Assembly: GCF_004353505.1 (NCBI RefSeq)
Contig: NZ_SMNQ01000001.1
Location: 434,001 to 498,000, forward strand
Direction of reading: 5' to 3'
DNA from: Streptomyces sp. WAC05374
Lineage (GTDB): Bacteria > Actinomycetota > Actinomycetes > Streptomycetales > Streptomycetaceae
Length of the DNA: 64,000 nt
In this document: in pieces, positions 34,771-42,656 of the stretch
Numbering within the stretch: position 1 is the first letter of the stretch
Layout: each line of letters begins with the position of its first letter
Position numbers and translations under genes: made by a program
The notes under the pieces: model-generated
What the model was told of the DNA's origin: nothing
Database searches by the model: none
The model's input: the letters and a program-made list of their open reading frames with translations, nothing else

Positions 34771-35738
34771 AGCAGCTCCTTGTAGGTGTCGTAGTCGGCG
34801 TCGGGCTCGCCGGTGGGCCGGTAGTGGTCGGGGTAGCGGCTGTCGGTGTCCGTCCAGACCGGCTCCACCCGCAGGCCCATGCGCACCTGGTCGTAGGGGA
34901 TGCCGCCGATGCGTCCGTGGAGTGCGAGGCCCGCGCCGTCGAGGGCGATGTGGGCGTAGACGTAGGGGACGTCGATGTCGAGGTTCTTGGCCTTGATGTT
35001 GACGATGCAGTAGGTGGTGACCGTGCCCCGGGGGCCGACCTCGACCCGCTCGGCGGTGGCCACCCCGCAGGTGGGGCAGGCGCCGCGGGGCGGCACGTAC
35101 ACCTTGCGGCAGTCCGGGCAGCGTTCGCCGACGGTCCGGCGCTCGGCCAGGGCGTGGAGGTAGGCGCTCTGGGCGCGGCCGGGCGCGTAGGTGTAGTCGA
35201 GCCGGGCGGGCGCGACGATGCCGGTGACGGGGTCGTCGAACCGGCCGGTGTGGGGCCGCGGCGGGTCCGTGGGCGGGGGCGTGCCGTCGTGCGGTTCGAA
35301 GCAGGCGATGTCGGTGATGGCGCCGGTGCGGTGCGCCGCCCAGCGGACGCGGACGCGCATCCCGGTGCGCACGGTGGCGGGCCCGCCGGGGGCGTCGAGG
35401 GCGTGCAGGAGCGCGGTGTCGGCGCCGTCCAGCCGGACCAGCACCCAGGCGAAGGGCCGGTCCAGGGGCTGGTCGCGCCGGGGAGCCGGGTTCCAGGCCC
35501 AGGTGGTGACGGTGCCGGTGGGGGCCACCTCGACGAGGTCGCGTATCTCCTCGGCGGTGAGCGGGTCGTACTCGACGGGCGGGACGAGGACCTTGCCGTC
35601 GGTGGTGCGGACGCCGAGGACGGTGCGCTCGCGCAGACCGGTGAGGAAGGCGGACTGGACGGGGCCGAGGGAGCGGGTGAAGGGGAACTCCACGACCAGG
35701 GGCGCGCGGAGCGCCTGCGGCACGGGGGCGGCGGTCAC
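34767..35738 (-). CDS. Double DUF35 OB-fold / zinc-ribbon protein
   Basis: 323 aa, with two OB-fold units (residues about 15-150 and 185-310). The second follows a zinc ribbon CPDCRKVYVPPRGACPTC. Paired with SCP2-type thiolases, DUF35 proteins serve as acyl-CoA-binding partners: ChsH2-Ltp2 and the Rv3521-Ltp4-Ltp3 locus are the parallels. GTG start with GGAG at 9 nt; translationally coupled to the downstream thiolase. The 237-bp gap upstream is the G-rich tract. Confidence 0.82.
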   Translation of the reverse strand: MTAAPVPQALRAPLVVEFPFTRSLGPVQSAFLTGLRERTVLGVRTTDGKVLVPPVEYDPLTAEEIRDLVEVAPTGTVTTWAWNPAPRRDQPLDRPFAWVLVRLDGADTALLHALDAPGGPATVRTGMRVRVRWAAHRTGAITDIACFEPHDGTPPPTDPPRPHTGRFDDPVTGIVAPARLDYTYAPGRAQSAYLHALAERRTVGERCPDCRKVYVPPRGACPTCGVATAERVEVGPRGTVTTYCIVNIKAKNLDIDVPYVYAHIALDGAGLALHGRIGGIPYDQVRMGLRVEPVWTDTDSRYPDHYRPTGEPDADYDTYKELL

Positions 35739-35768
35739 GGGCGGTGCTCCGATCTCCGCGGCGGACGC

Positions 35769-35952
35769 GGGGCGGGGGGGGCGGGCGCGGGGGGGGGCGC
35801 GGGGGCGTGGGCGCGCGCAGGGGCGGGGGCGCCGGCGGGGCCGGGGGGGGGCGCGCGGGGGCGGCGCGCGCGGGCGGGCGGGGGGGCGGGAGCGGGGCGC
35901 GCGGGGCGCGGGGGGGGGGGGGGGGGGGGTCTGGGGCGGTGGGGGCGGGGGG
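35769..35952. other. Extreme G-rich low-complexity tract
   Basis: About 185 bp of almost pure G/C in the plus strand, with runs of 8-9 G and a 20-G run at 35910-35929. It fills most of the 237-bp gap between the DUF35 and crotonase genes. It could be a G-quadruplex-forming element or badly resolved sequence; no gene is visible in it. Confidence 0.8.
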
Positions 35953-35975
35953 CTGCGGCGGCCCGGGCGGCGGGG

Positions 35976-36776
35976 TCAGGCGCGGCGGTAGACCGGGGGG
36001 CGTTTCTCGGCGAAGGCGCGGGCGCCCTCCTTGGCGTCGGCGGTGTCGAAGACGGGCCATCCGCGAGCGAGTTCGGCGGCGAGGGCCTCGGTCTCGGGAA
36101 GGCCGGCCACCTCGTACACGGAGGCCTTGACGGCCTCGACGGCGAGCGGCCCGCAGGCGTTGACCTGTTCGGCGACGGCCAGGGCCTTGTCGAGGGCGGT
36201 GCCGTCGGGCACGACGTGGCCGACCAGGCCGATCCGTGCCGCTTCGGCCGCGCTGTAGGGGCGGCCGGTGAGCAGCATCTCCAGGGCGTGGGTGCGCGGG
36301 ATCTGGCGCGGCAGGCGCACGGTGGAGCCGCCGATCGGGAAGAGGCCGCGCCGCACCTCGAAGAGCCCGAAGGTGGCCGACTCGGCGGCGACGCGGATGT
36401 CGGTGCCCTGGAGGATCTCGGTGCCGCCGGCCACGCAGGGGCCCTCGACGGCGGCGATCACCGGTTTGCGGGGGCGGTGGTGGCGCAGCATCGCCTTCCA
36501 GTGCAGGTCGGGGTCGGCCTTCAGCCGTTCGCGGTGTTCCTGGCCGGCCATCCCGTTCCCGGCCAGCGCCTTGAGGTCCATGCCCGCGCAGAAGGCGCCA
36601 CCCGCGCCGGTGAGCACGATGGAGCGGACGGCGTCGTCCTCGTCGGCCTCGATCCAGCCGTCGTACAGCCCGACGAGCATCGGCAGGGAGAGCGCGTTCT
36701 TCGCCTCGGGCCTGTTCAGGGTGAGTATCAGTGTGGCGCCCTCGCGCCGCACGGTGAGGTGTTCCGTACCGGTCAT
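35976..36776 (-). CDS. Enoyl-CoA hydratase / crotonase-family protein
   Basis: 266 aa. Crotonase oxyanion motifs AGMDLKALAG (residues 63-72) and CVAGGTEILQG are clear; FEVRRGLFPIGGSTVRLPRQI follows as in hydratase members, close to EchA19-type steroid enoyl-CoA hydratases in length and content. First gene of the operon running to 32553. The promoter upstream holds a KstR-like box and the TTTCTGA operator. ATG 36776. Confidence 0.88.
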   Translation of the reverse strand: MTGTEHLTVRREGATLILTLNRPEAKNALSLPMLVGLYDGWIEADEDDAVRSIVLTGAGGAFCAGMDLKALAGNGMAGQEHRERLKADPDLHWKAMLRHHRPRKPVIAAVEGPCVAGGTEILQGTDIRVAAESATFGLFEVRRGLFPIGGSTVRLPRQIPRTHALEMLLTGRPYSAAEAARIGLVGHVVPDGTALDKALAVAEQVNACGPLAVEAVKASVYEVAGLPETEALAAELARGWPVFDTADAKEGARAFAEKRPPVYRRA

Positions 36777-36811
36777 GGCCGTCCTCCCGTACCCGGGGTG
36801 GGATCCGGATT

Positions 36812-36825
36812 CAGAACAGGTTGCA
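36812..36825. promoter_or_regulatory. KstR-like box in the crotonase/FadD19-like promoter
   Basis: CAGAACAGGTTGCA fits the published KstR consensus TNNAACNNGTTNNA at 7 of 8 fixed positions (first T is C). It lies 36 bp before the crotonase start and 126 bp before the divergent synthetase. Confidence 0.5.
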
Positions 36826-36850
36826 GGAGCGGGGGTGTCAGTTCAATAGC

Positions 36851-36874
36851 TTTCTGACACTCAGTCAGATTATT
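36851..36874. promoter_or_regulatory. TTTCTGA-N7-TCAGATT operator, copy 1
   Basis: Dyad TCTGAC-N5-GTCAGA within the divergent gap, with flanks TTT and TT matching copy 2 at 49165. An extra TGTCAG (36836-36841) pairs with CTGACA here. Central position between the two starts suits a shared repressor site. Confidence 0.6.
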
Positions 36875-36951
36875 CGGTGCGGTCCCTTCCCACTTGCGGG
36901 CGGCGGCGCTCTAATGACCGCGAGCCAGTGGGGCCGGGTGGAGGAGGAGCG

Positions 36952-38577
36952 GTGGAGTACAACCTTGCCGACCTGTTCGAGTCGGTCGTGGACGTGGTCC
37001 CGGACCGCGAGGCGCTCGTCCACCTCGACATTCCGGGGACGGGCGCGGAGCGGCGCCTGACGTACGCGGAGCTGGACGCCGCCGCCAACCGCATCGCCCA
37101 CCACCTGCTGGACGCGGGGCTGCGGGCCGGTGAGCACGTGGGGCTGCACCTGTACAACGGCGTCGAGTACGTACAGACGGTGCTCGGCTGCCTCAAGGCG
37201 CGGCTCGTGCCGGTCAACGTCAACTACCGTTATGTCGAGGAGGAGCTGGTCCACCTCTACCGGGACGCCGATCTGGCGGGGCTCGTGTTCGACGCCGAGT
37301 TCACCACGCGGGTCGCGGCCGCGGTGCCGAGGACGGAACGGCTCCGGCACCTGGTACGGGTGGGGGCGGCGCCCGGGGACGCGCCGCGGCTCGCGTGCAC
37401 GGCGTTCCCGGAGGCCGAGGCGGCCGGCTCGCCGGAGCGGGGCTTCGGACCGCGCTCGGGCGACGACCTGTTCATCATCTACACGGGCGGCACGACCGGG
37501 CTGCCCAAGGGCGTGATGTGGCGCCAGGAGGATCTGTTCTTCTCCGGGCTGGGCGGGGGCGCGCCGACCGGGGAGCCGGTGAAGTGCCCTGAGGAGCTGG
37601 CCGAGCGGGTCGCGGCGGGCGGTGCGGGGATCACCTTCTTCCCCACTCCCCCGCTGATGCACGGCACCTCGACGCTCACCGCGTTCATCGGCTTCAACTT
37701 CGGCCAGCGGGTGGTGCTGCACCGCAAGTTCGTGCCTCACGAGGTGGTGCGGACGATGGAGAAGGAGGAGGTCACCAGCGTCTCGCTGGTCGGCGACGCG
37801 ATGCTGCGGCCGCTGATCGACGCGCTCGGCGGTCCGCTCCGGGGCGCCGACCTGTCGTCGCTGTTCAGTGTGTCGTCGTCGGGCGCCATCATGTCGGAGA
37901 CGGTGCGGGAGCAGTTCCTGGCGCTGGTCCCGCATGTGATGCTGCTGAACAACTTCGGCTCCTCCGAGTCCGGTTTCAACGGCACGGCGACGGACGACTC
38001 GGGGGCGGAGAAGGGGTTCCGGCTGCGGGTGAACGGCCGTACGCGGGTGGTCGACCCGGCGACGTACGAACCGGTGGCGCCGGGCGAGGTCGGACGCGTG
38101 GCCCAGCGCGGCCACGTCCCGCTCGGCTACTACAACGATCCCGTCAAGACGGCCGAGACCTTCTTCCGGCGCGACGGCGAGCGGTGGGTGCTGCTGGGCG
38201 ACATGGCGACCGTCGACGAGGAGGGGATCGTCACCGTCCTCGGGCGCGGGTCGCAGTGCATCAACACCGGCGGCGAGAAGGTCTACCCGGAGGAGGTCGA
38301 GCAGGCACTGAAATCGCACCCCGACGTGTACGACGCCCTGGTCGCCGGTGTCCCCGACCCCCGGTGGGGCCACCATGTGGCGGCCGTGGTGCAACTGCGC
38401 GCGGGCGCGGGGCGGCCCTCACTGGAGGACATCCAGGGCCACTGCCGCACCCGGCTGGCCGGGTACAAGGTGCCCCGGCAGCTCGTGATCACCGACAGCA
38501 TCCAGCGCTCCCCCAGCGGCAAGGCCGACTACCGGTGGGCCCGCTCCGTGGCGGAGGCCGCGGCGCCCCACCCCTGA
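36952..38577 (+). CDS. FadD19-like acyl-CoA synthetase
   Basis: 541 aa. The AMP-binding P-loop TGGTTGLPKG is present, with the family's following VMWR, then DAMLRPLID, GSSESGFNGT, the adenylate motif LLGDMATVDEEG and C-terminal SPSGKADYRW. These runs agree closely with what I know of mycobacterial FadD19 (steroid-24-oyl/cholestenoyl-CoA synthetase). It should activate a sterol-like or branched side-chain acid to its CoA ester. GTG 36952 follows GGAGGAGGAG. Divergent from the crotonase-DUF35-thiolase operon with shared operators, so probably the entry step of the same pathway. Confidence 0.85.
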   Translation: MEYNLADLFESVVDVVPDREALVHLDIPGTGAERRLTYAELDAAANRIAHHLLDAGLRAGEHVGLHLYNGVEYVQTVLGCLKARLVPVNVNYRYVEEELVHLYRDADLAGLVFDAEFTTRVAAAVPRTERLRHLVRVGAAPGDAPRLACTAFPEAEAAGSPERGFGPRSGDDLFIIYTGGTTGLPKGVMWRQEDLFFSGLGGGAPTGEPVKCPEELAERVAAGGAGITFFPTPPLMHGTSTLTAFIGFNFGQRVVLHRKFVPHEVVRTMEKEEVTSVSLVGDAMLRPLIDALGGPLRGADLSSLFSVSSSGAIMSETVREQFLALVPHVMLLNNFGSSESGFNGTATDDSGAEKGFRLRVNGRTRVVDPATYEPVAPGEVGRVAQRGHVPLGYYNDPVKTAETFFRRDGERWVLLGDMATVDEEGIVTVLGRGSQCINTGGEKVYPEEVEQALKSHPDVYDALVAGVPDPRWGHHVAAVVQLRAGAGRPSLEDIQGHCRTRLAGYKVPRQLVITDSIQRSPSGKADYRWARSVAEAAAPHP

Positions 38578-38622
38578 CCTGCTCGTTTTCCGGCCAGGCA
38601 CCAGGGGGGTAATACTCTCCAC

Positions 38623-39102
38623 ATGACTTCGGGTATGACGCGGGCCGACAGCGCGGCGGTACGGATCAGGCGGGCCACCGCCGGCGACGCCAGGCGGCTG
38701 ACCGCACTGGTGCGCGGCTCGGGCGCCTACGAGGGCCACTACGCGCCGATGGTGGCGGGCTACCGCGTGGGGCCCGACTACATCGACGCCCACGAGGTGC
38801 ACGTCGCCGTCGGGCCGGACGGCCGCGTGCTCGGCTTCTACGCGCTCGTGCTGTCCGCGCCCGAGTTGGACCTGATGTTCGTCGCCGACGACGCCCAGGG
38901 CCTCGGCGTGGGCCGCCGGCTCATCACCCACATGACGGAGCGGGCGCGGGCTGCCGGGGTGACCGGTGTACGAGTGGTGTCCCACCCGCCCTCGGAGGGC
39001 TTCTACCTCAGCGTGGGCGCGCGGCGGGTCGGCACGGTGCACGCCAACCCGCCGGCGGTGCCGTGGGACCGCCCGGAGCTGGTCATCCCCGTCCCGGCGT
39101 AG
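38623..39102 (+). CDS. GNAT-family acetyltransferase
   Basis: 159 aa single GNAT domain. Motif A is AQGLGVGRRLITHMTERA with the Q/RxxGxG/A acetyl-CoA loop; HPPSEGFYLSVGARRVG forms the C-terminal part. The substrate is not visible. A TAATACT -10-like element lies only about 12 nt before the ATG, so the leader is very short. Located 45 bp after the synthetase, probably separately transcribed. Confidence 0.85.
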   Translation: MTSGMTRADSAAVRIRRATAGDARRLTALVRGSGAYEGHYAPMVAGYRVGPDYIDAHEVHVAVGPDGRVLGFYALVLSAPELDLMFVADDAQGLGVGRRLITHMTERARAAGVTGVRVVSHPPSEGFYLSVGARRVGTVHANPPAVPWDRPELVIPVPA

Positions 39103-39180
39103 CCCCGCGCCCCCACCGGGAAAAAGTGCCGCACAACCCTTGCCTTCGGGCCGCCGGCTTGGATTACTGATCCACAAGGT

Positions 39181-39202
39181 GACGACCGAATGATCGGTCG
39201 TC
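39181..39202. promoter_or_regulatory. Perfect 9-bp inverted repeat before the PaaK-like gene
   Basis: GACGACCGA-ATGA-TCGGTCGTC, 55 bp before the start. It looks like a TetR-type operator; ACCGA/TCGGT half-sites recall PaaR sites of phenylacetate regulons, though that link is inferred. Confidence 0.6.
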
Positions 39203-39257
39203 CGGTTCGGGTGAGGTGCGACACCGGTCCGGGCGGCCGGACGGAGGGGTGCGACGG

Positions 39258-40550
39258 ATGACGGACCTGCGGGATGCCGGGGAGCGGCTCGACCGTGCGG
39301 GGCTGGAGGCGCTCCAGCTCGAGCGGTTGCGGGCCACGCTGCGCCACGCGTACGAGAACGTGGACTTCTACCGGCGGGCCTTCGACAAGGCGGGGCTGCG
39401 GCCGGAGGACTGCCGGACGCTCGCCGACCTGTCGCGTTTCCCGTTCACCACCAAGGCCGATCTGCGCGACCACTACCCCTTCGGCATGTTCGCGGTCGAG
39501 CGGTCGCGGGTACGGCGGGTCCACGCGTCCAGCGGGACGACCGGCCGGCCCACCGTCGTGGGGTACACCGACCGCGACCTGGACACCTGGGCCGACGTGG
39601 TGGCCCGGTCGATCCGCGCGGCCGGGGGACGGCCGGGGCACACGGTGCACGTGGCGTACGGGTACGGGCTGTTCACGGGCGGGCTCGGGGCCCACTACGG
39701 GGCCGAGCGGCTCGGCTGCACGGTGGTTCCCGCCTCCGGGGGCATGACGGCACGTCAGGTGCAACTGATCCAGGACTTCCGTCCCGAGATCATCATGGTG
39801 ACGCCGTCGTACATGCTGACGCTGCTGGACGAGTTCGAGCGGCAGGGCGTCGACCCTCGGTCCACCTCCCTCGAGGTGGGGATATTCGGCGCGGAGCCGT
39901 GGACGGAGGAGATGCGGCGGGAGATCGAGGAGCGGTTCGCGATCGACGCGGTGGACATCTACGGGCTGTCGGAGGTGATCGGGCCGGGGGTCGCGCAGGA
40001 GTGCGTGGAGACCAAGGACGGCCTCCACATCTGGGAGGACCACTTCTACCCGGAGGTCGTCGATCCGCTGACGGGTGAGGTGCTGCCGGACGGCGAGCGG
40101 GGCGAGCTGGTGTTCACCTCGCTGACCAAGGAGGCGATGCCGGTCGTCCGCTACCGCACCCGTGACCTGACGCGCCTGCTTCCGGGGACGGCACGCCCGG
40201 CGTTCCGGCGGATGGAGAAGGTCACGGGGCGCAGCGACGACATGGTGATCCTGCGGGGCGTGAACCTCTTCCCCACCCAGATCGAGGAGATCGTGCTGCG
40301 GACGCCGGGCCTCGCCCCGCACTTCCAGTTGCGGCTGACGCGGGAGGGCCGGCTGGACGCGCTCACCGTGCGCGCGGAGGCGCGGGCGGACGCGACGGGC
40401 GAGGTGCGCGCGGAGGCGGCGCGGGCCGTCGCGGCGGCCGTCAAGGACGGGATCGGGGTGTCGGTGGCGGTGGAGGTGGTCGACCCGGAGACGCTGGAGC
40501 GGTCGGTGGGGAAGATCAAGCGGATCGTGGACCTGCGCCGGGAGCGGTGA
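39258..40550 (+). CDS. paaK: Phenylacetate-CoA ligase family protein
   Basis: 430 aa, the usual PaaK length. ATP-binding SSGTTGRPTVVGYT, then YGLSEVIGPGVAQEC and the C-terminal VTGRSDDMVILRGVNLFPTQIEE are the PaaK hallmarks. It converts phenylacetate to phenylacetyl-CoA, the entry to the aerobic hybrid pathway. No paaABCDE oxygenase genes are nearby, so it may serve a separate locus or another aryl-acid. An upstream perfect inverted repeat suggests repression by a TetR-type protein. Confidence 0.88.
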   Translation: MTDLRDAGERLDRAGLEALQLERLRATLRHAYENVDFYRRAFDKAGLRPEDCRTLADLSRFPFTTKADLRDHYPFGMFAVERSRVRRVHASSGTTGRPTVVGYTDRDLDTWADVVARSIRAAGGRPGHTVHVAYGYGLFTGGLGAHYGAERLGCTVVPASGGMTARQVQLIQDFRPEIIMVTPSYMLTLLDEFERQGVDPRSTSLEVGIFGAEPWTEEMRREIEERFAIDAVDIYGLSEVIGPGVAQECVETKDGLHIWEDHFYPEVVDPLTGEVLPDGERGELVFTSLTKEAMPVVRYRTRDLTRLLPGTARPAFRRMEKVTGRSDDMVILRGVNLFPTQIEEIVLRTPGLAPHFQLRLTREGRLDALTVRAEARADATGEVRAEAARAVAAAVKDGIGVSVAVEVVDPETLERSVGKIKRIVDLRRER

Positions 40551-40726
40551 CCCGGCCCGTGGCGCCCCGGCCGGGCCGCCCCGCCCGTCCTGGAGCGCGC
40601 CGGCGGTCCGCACGGCCGGCTGGTGCGATCTGTCGCACGGACTGTGCGGACCCGCACGGCGGCGCACCGGCCCGTCGCACGGGGCCGTTTCGAGGGCGGT
40701 GGCGGGGCGGGTGTCGAGCCCCCCGG

Positions 40727-41404
40727 TCAGCGGGGCTCGGGGACGCGGAGCCAGGGCGCCGGGCCGCTGCCGTCCGTCCAGGCGTCCAGGCCGGCCCGGT
40801 CGACGCAGAGGATGCCGCACTGCTCGGCGTACTGCGTGGCGGGCTCGGTGAACTCGCTGGTGGTCACCACGGCGGCGACGTGGGCGTCGTGCACGGCGAA
40901 GCACGTGCCGCCGAAGCGCTGGACGTCCTGGGAGCCCACCTTGTTGTCCGGCCCGTACGCCTTGCACTGGATGACGACCCGGCGGCCGTCGGGCGCGGTG
41001 GCCACCACGTCGGCGCCCAGGTCGCCCGCGCCGCCGACGACTTCGACGTCCAGGCAGCCGTCCCGTACGCAGAGGTCGGCGACCGCCTGTTCGAAGGCGT
41101 CCGCGTCCATGGCCGAGTAGTCCACGTACACGGCCGCCGGCACGGGCGCGGCGGCGGTCGCGCGGCCCCGGCGGGCGGCGCGCACCAGGGCGAGGACCAC
41201 CGCGAGGGTGCCGATCACGGCCAGGGCGGCGGCGGGTACGTCGGCGGCGTCGCCGACCGCCGCCCGCGCCATCGCTCCCGTACCGCACAGGACGATGGCC
41301 ACCAGGCCGCAGCCGAGCGTGGTGTCGCGGAGGCTGAAGCGCGGGCGGCGGGCGCCCGTGCGGGTGGCTCGGTCCGTGCCCGGCCTGCGGACGGGTATCG
41401 CCAT
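40727..41404 (-). CDS. Membrane-anchored Mrr-like endonuclease protein
   Basis: 225 aa. Two hydrophobic segments (residues 31-50, 57-75) and a basic linker precede an Mrr_cat/PD-(D/E)xK domain (95-205): Glu105, then GADVVATAPDGRRVVIQCK with Asp132, Gln146 and Lys148, the expected catalytic set (D-x-QxK). It would be a DNA- or RNA-cleaving enzyme held at the membrane, possibly acting on incoming DNA. No methylase or other restriction subunit adjoins. ATG start just upstream of an AT-richer gap. Confidence 0.8.
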   Translation of the reverse strand: MAIPVRRPGTDRATRTGARRPRFSLRDTTLGCGLVAIVLCGTGAMARAAVGDAADVPAAALAVIGTLAVVLALVRAARRGRATAAAPVPAAVYVDYSAMDADAFEQAVADLCVRDGCLDVEVVGGAGDLGADVVATAPDGRRVVIQCKAYGPDNKVGSQDVQRFGGTCFAVHDAHVAAVVTTSEFTEPATQYAEQCGILCVDRAGLDAWTDGSGPAPWLRVPEPR

Positions 41405-41528
41405 GTGCGGGCTCCCTTCTCACCTCACCGGTGAATGATCTTGTGTTGCCCGTATGCCCCGGCAGGTGGGCGTGACGCACCGGATCGGGGGCAAGCGTGG
41501 GTCATTCCGTGCAGAAAGGCAGGTCAAC

Positions 41529-42632
41529 GTGCGCAGTGTGGGTGTCGAGGAGGAGCTGCTCCTGGTGGACGGCCGGAGCGGGGAGCCGAGGGCGTTGTCG
41601 ACGGCCGTGCTGGCGGCGGCCCGGGACCCGCACGCCGACGAGGAGGTTTTCGAGAGTGAACTCCAGCGTCAGCAACTGGAGTTCGCCACCAGTCCGCAGA
41701 CGGTCATGGGCGACCTTGGCGAGGAGATCCGGCGGTGCCGGGCCGAGGCGGCGCGGCACGCCGAGGGGCTGAACGCGTCGGTGGCCGCGCTGGCGACGTC
41801 GCCGCTGCCGGTCAGCCCGACGATCGGCACCGGTGAGCGCCACCAGTGGCTGAAGGAGCACTTCGGGCTGACCGCCCAGGAGCAGCTCACGTGCGGCTGC
41901 CATGTGCACGTGTCGGTGGAGTCGGACGAGGAGGGCGTGGCGGTCCTGGACCGCATCCGGCCGTGGCTGCCGGTGCTGCTGGCCATGAGCGGCAACTCGC
42001 CGTTCTGGCAGGGCGAGGACAGCGGTTACAGCAGTTACCGCAGCCGGGTGTGGGGGCGCTGGCCGTCGGCCGGGCCGGTGGAGATCTTCGGTTCCGCCGA
42101 CCGCTATCACGAGCAGGTCGCCGACATGGTGGCGAGCGGGGTGCTGCGGGACGAGGGGATGGTGTACTTCGACGCCCGGCTGTCGCACACCTACCCGACC
42201 GTGGAGGTGCGGGTGGCGGACGTCTGCCTGGACCCGTCCACCACGGTGCTGGTCGCCACACTGGTGCGCGGCCTGGTGGAGACGGCGGCGCGGCAGTGGC
42301 GCGACGGTGAGCCGCCGGCGCGGCACGGGGTGGCGCTGCTGCGGCTGGCCGCCTGGCGGGCGGCCCGGTCGGGGCTGGAGGACCAGCTCGTCCACCCGGT
42401 GACGATGCGGCCGGCCCCGGCGGAGGCGGTGGTGCGGGCGCTGTTCGACCACGTCAGGGAAGCACTGGAGGACAGCGGTGACGTGGTGCCCGCCCAGGAG
42501 GCGCTGGCCGGGCTGCTGAAGACCGGCAACGGGGCCAGCGTCCAGCGGGACCTGCTGCGGCGGACGGGCGACCTGCGCGAGGTGGTCGCCGAGTGCGCCC
42601 GGATCACCACGGGATACCGGACGGGATGTTGA
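41529..42632 (+). CDS. GCS2-type carboxylate-amine ligase (YbdK family)
   Basis: 367 aa. Starts VRSVGVEEELLLVD (glutamate-cysteine-ligase GCS2 signature VGVEEE); CGCHVHVSV, GNSPFWQGEDSGYSSYRSRVWGRWP and ARLSHTYPTVEVRVADVC are family motifs for ATP and substrate. Members make gamma-glutamyl amide bonds; the true substrates of actinobacterial copies are poorly known since mycothiol replaces glutathione. GTG 41529 is preceded by an AAGG-containing site. Confidence 0.85.
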   Translation: MRSVGVEEELLLVDGRSGEPRALSTAVLAAARDPHADEEVFESELQRQQLEFATSPQTVMGDLGEEIRRCRAEAARHAEGLNASVAALATSPLPVSPTIGTGERHQWLKEHFGLTAQEQLTCGCHVHVSVESDEEGVAVLDRIRPWLPVLLAMSGNSPFWQGEDSGYSSYRSRVWGRWPSAGPVEIFGSADRYHEQVADMVASGVLRDEGMVYFDARLSHTYPTVEVRVADVCLDPSTTVLVATLVRGLVETAARQWRDGEPPARHGVALLRLAAWRAARSGLEDQLVHPVTMRPAPAEAVVRALFDHVREALEDSGDVVPAQEALAGLLKTGNGASVQRDLLRRTGDLREVVAECARITTGYRTGC

Positions 42633-42656
42633 CAGGGCGGGGCGCCGGGTGGGTGC

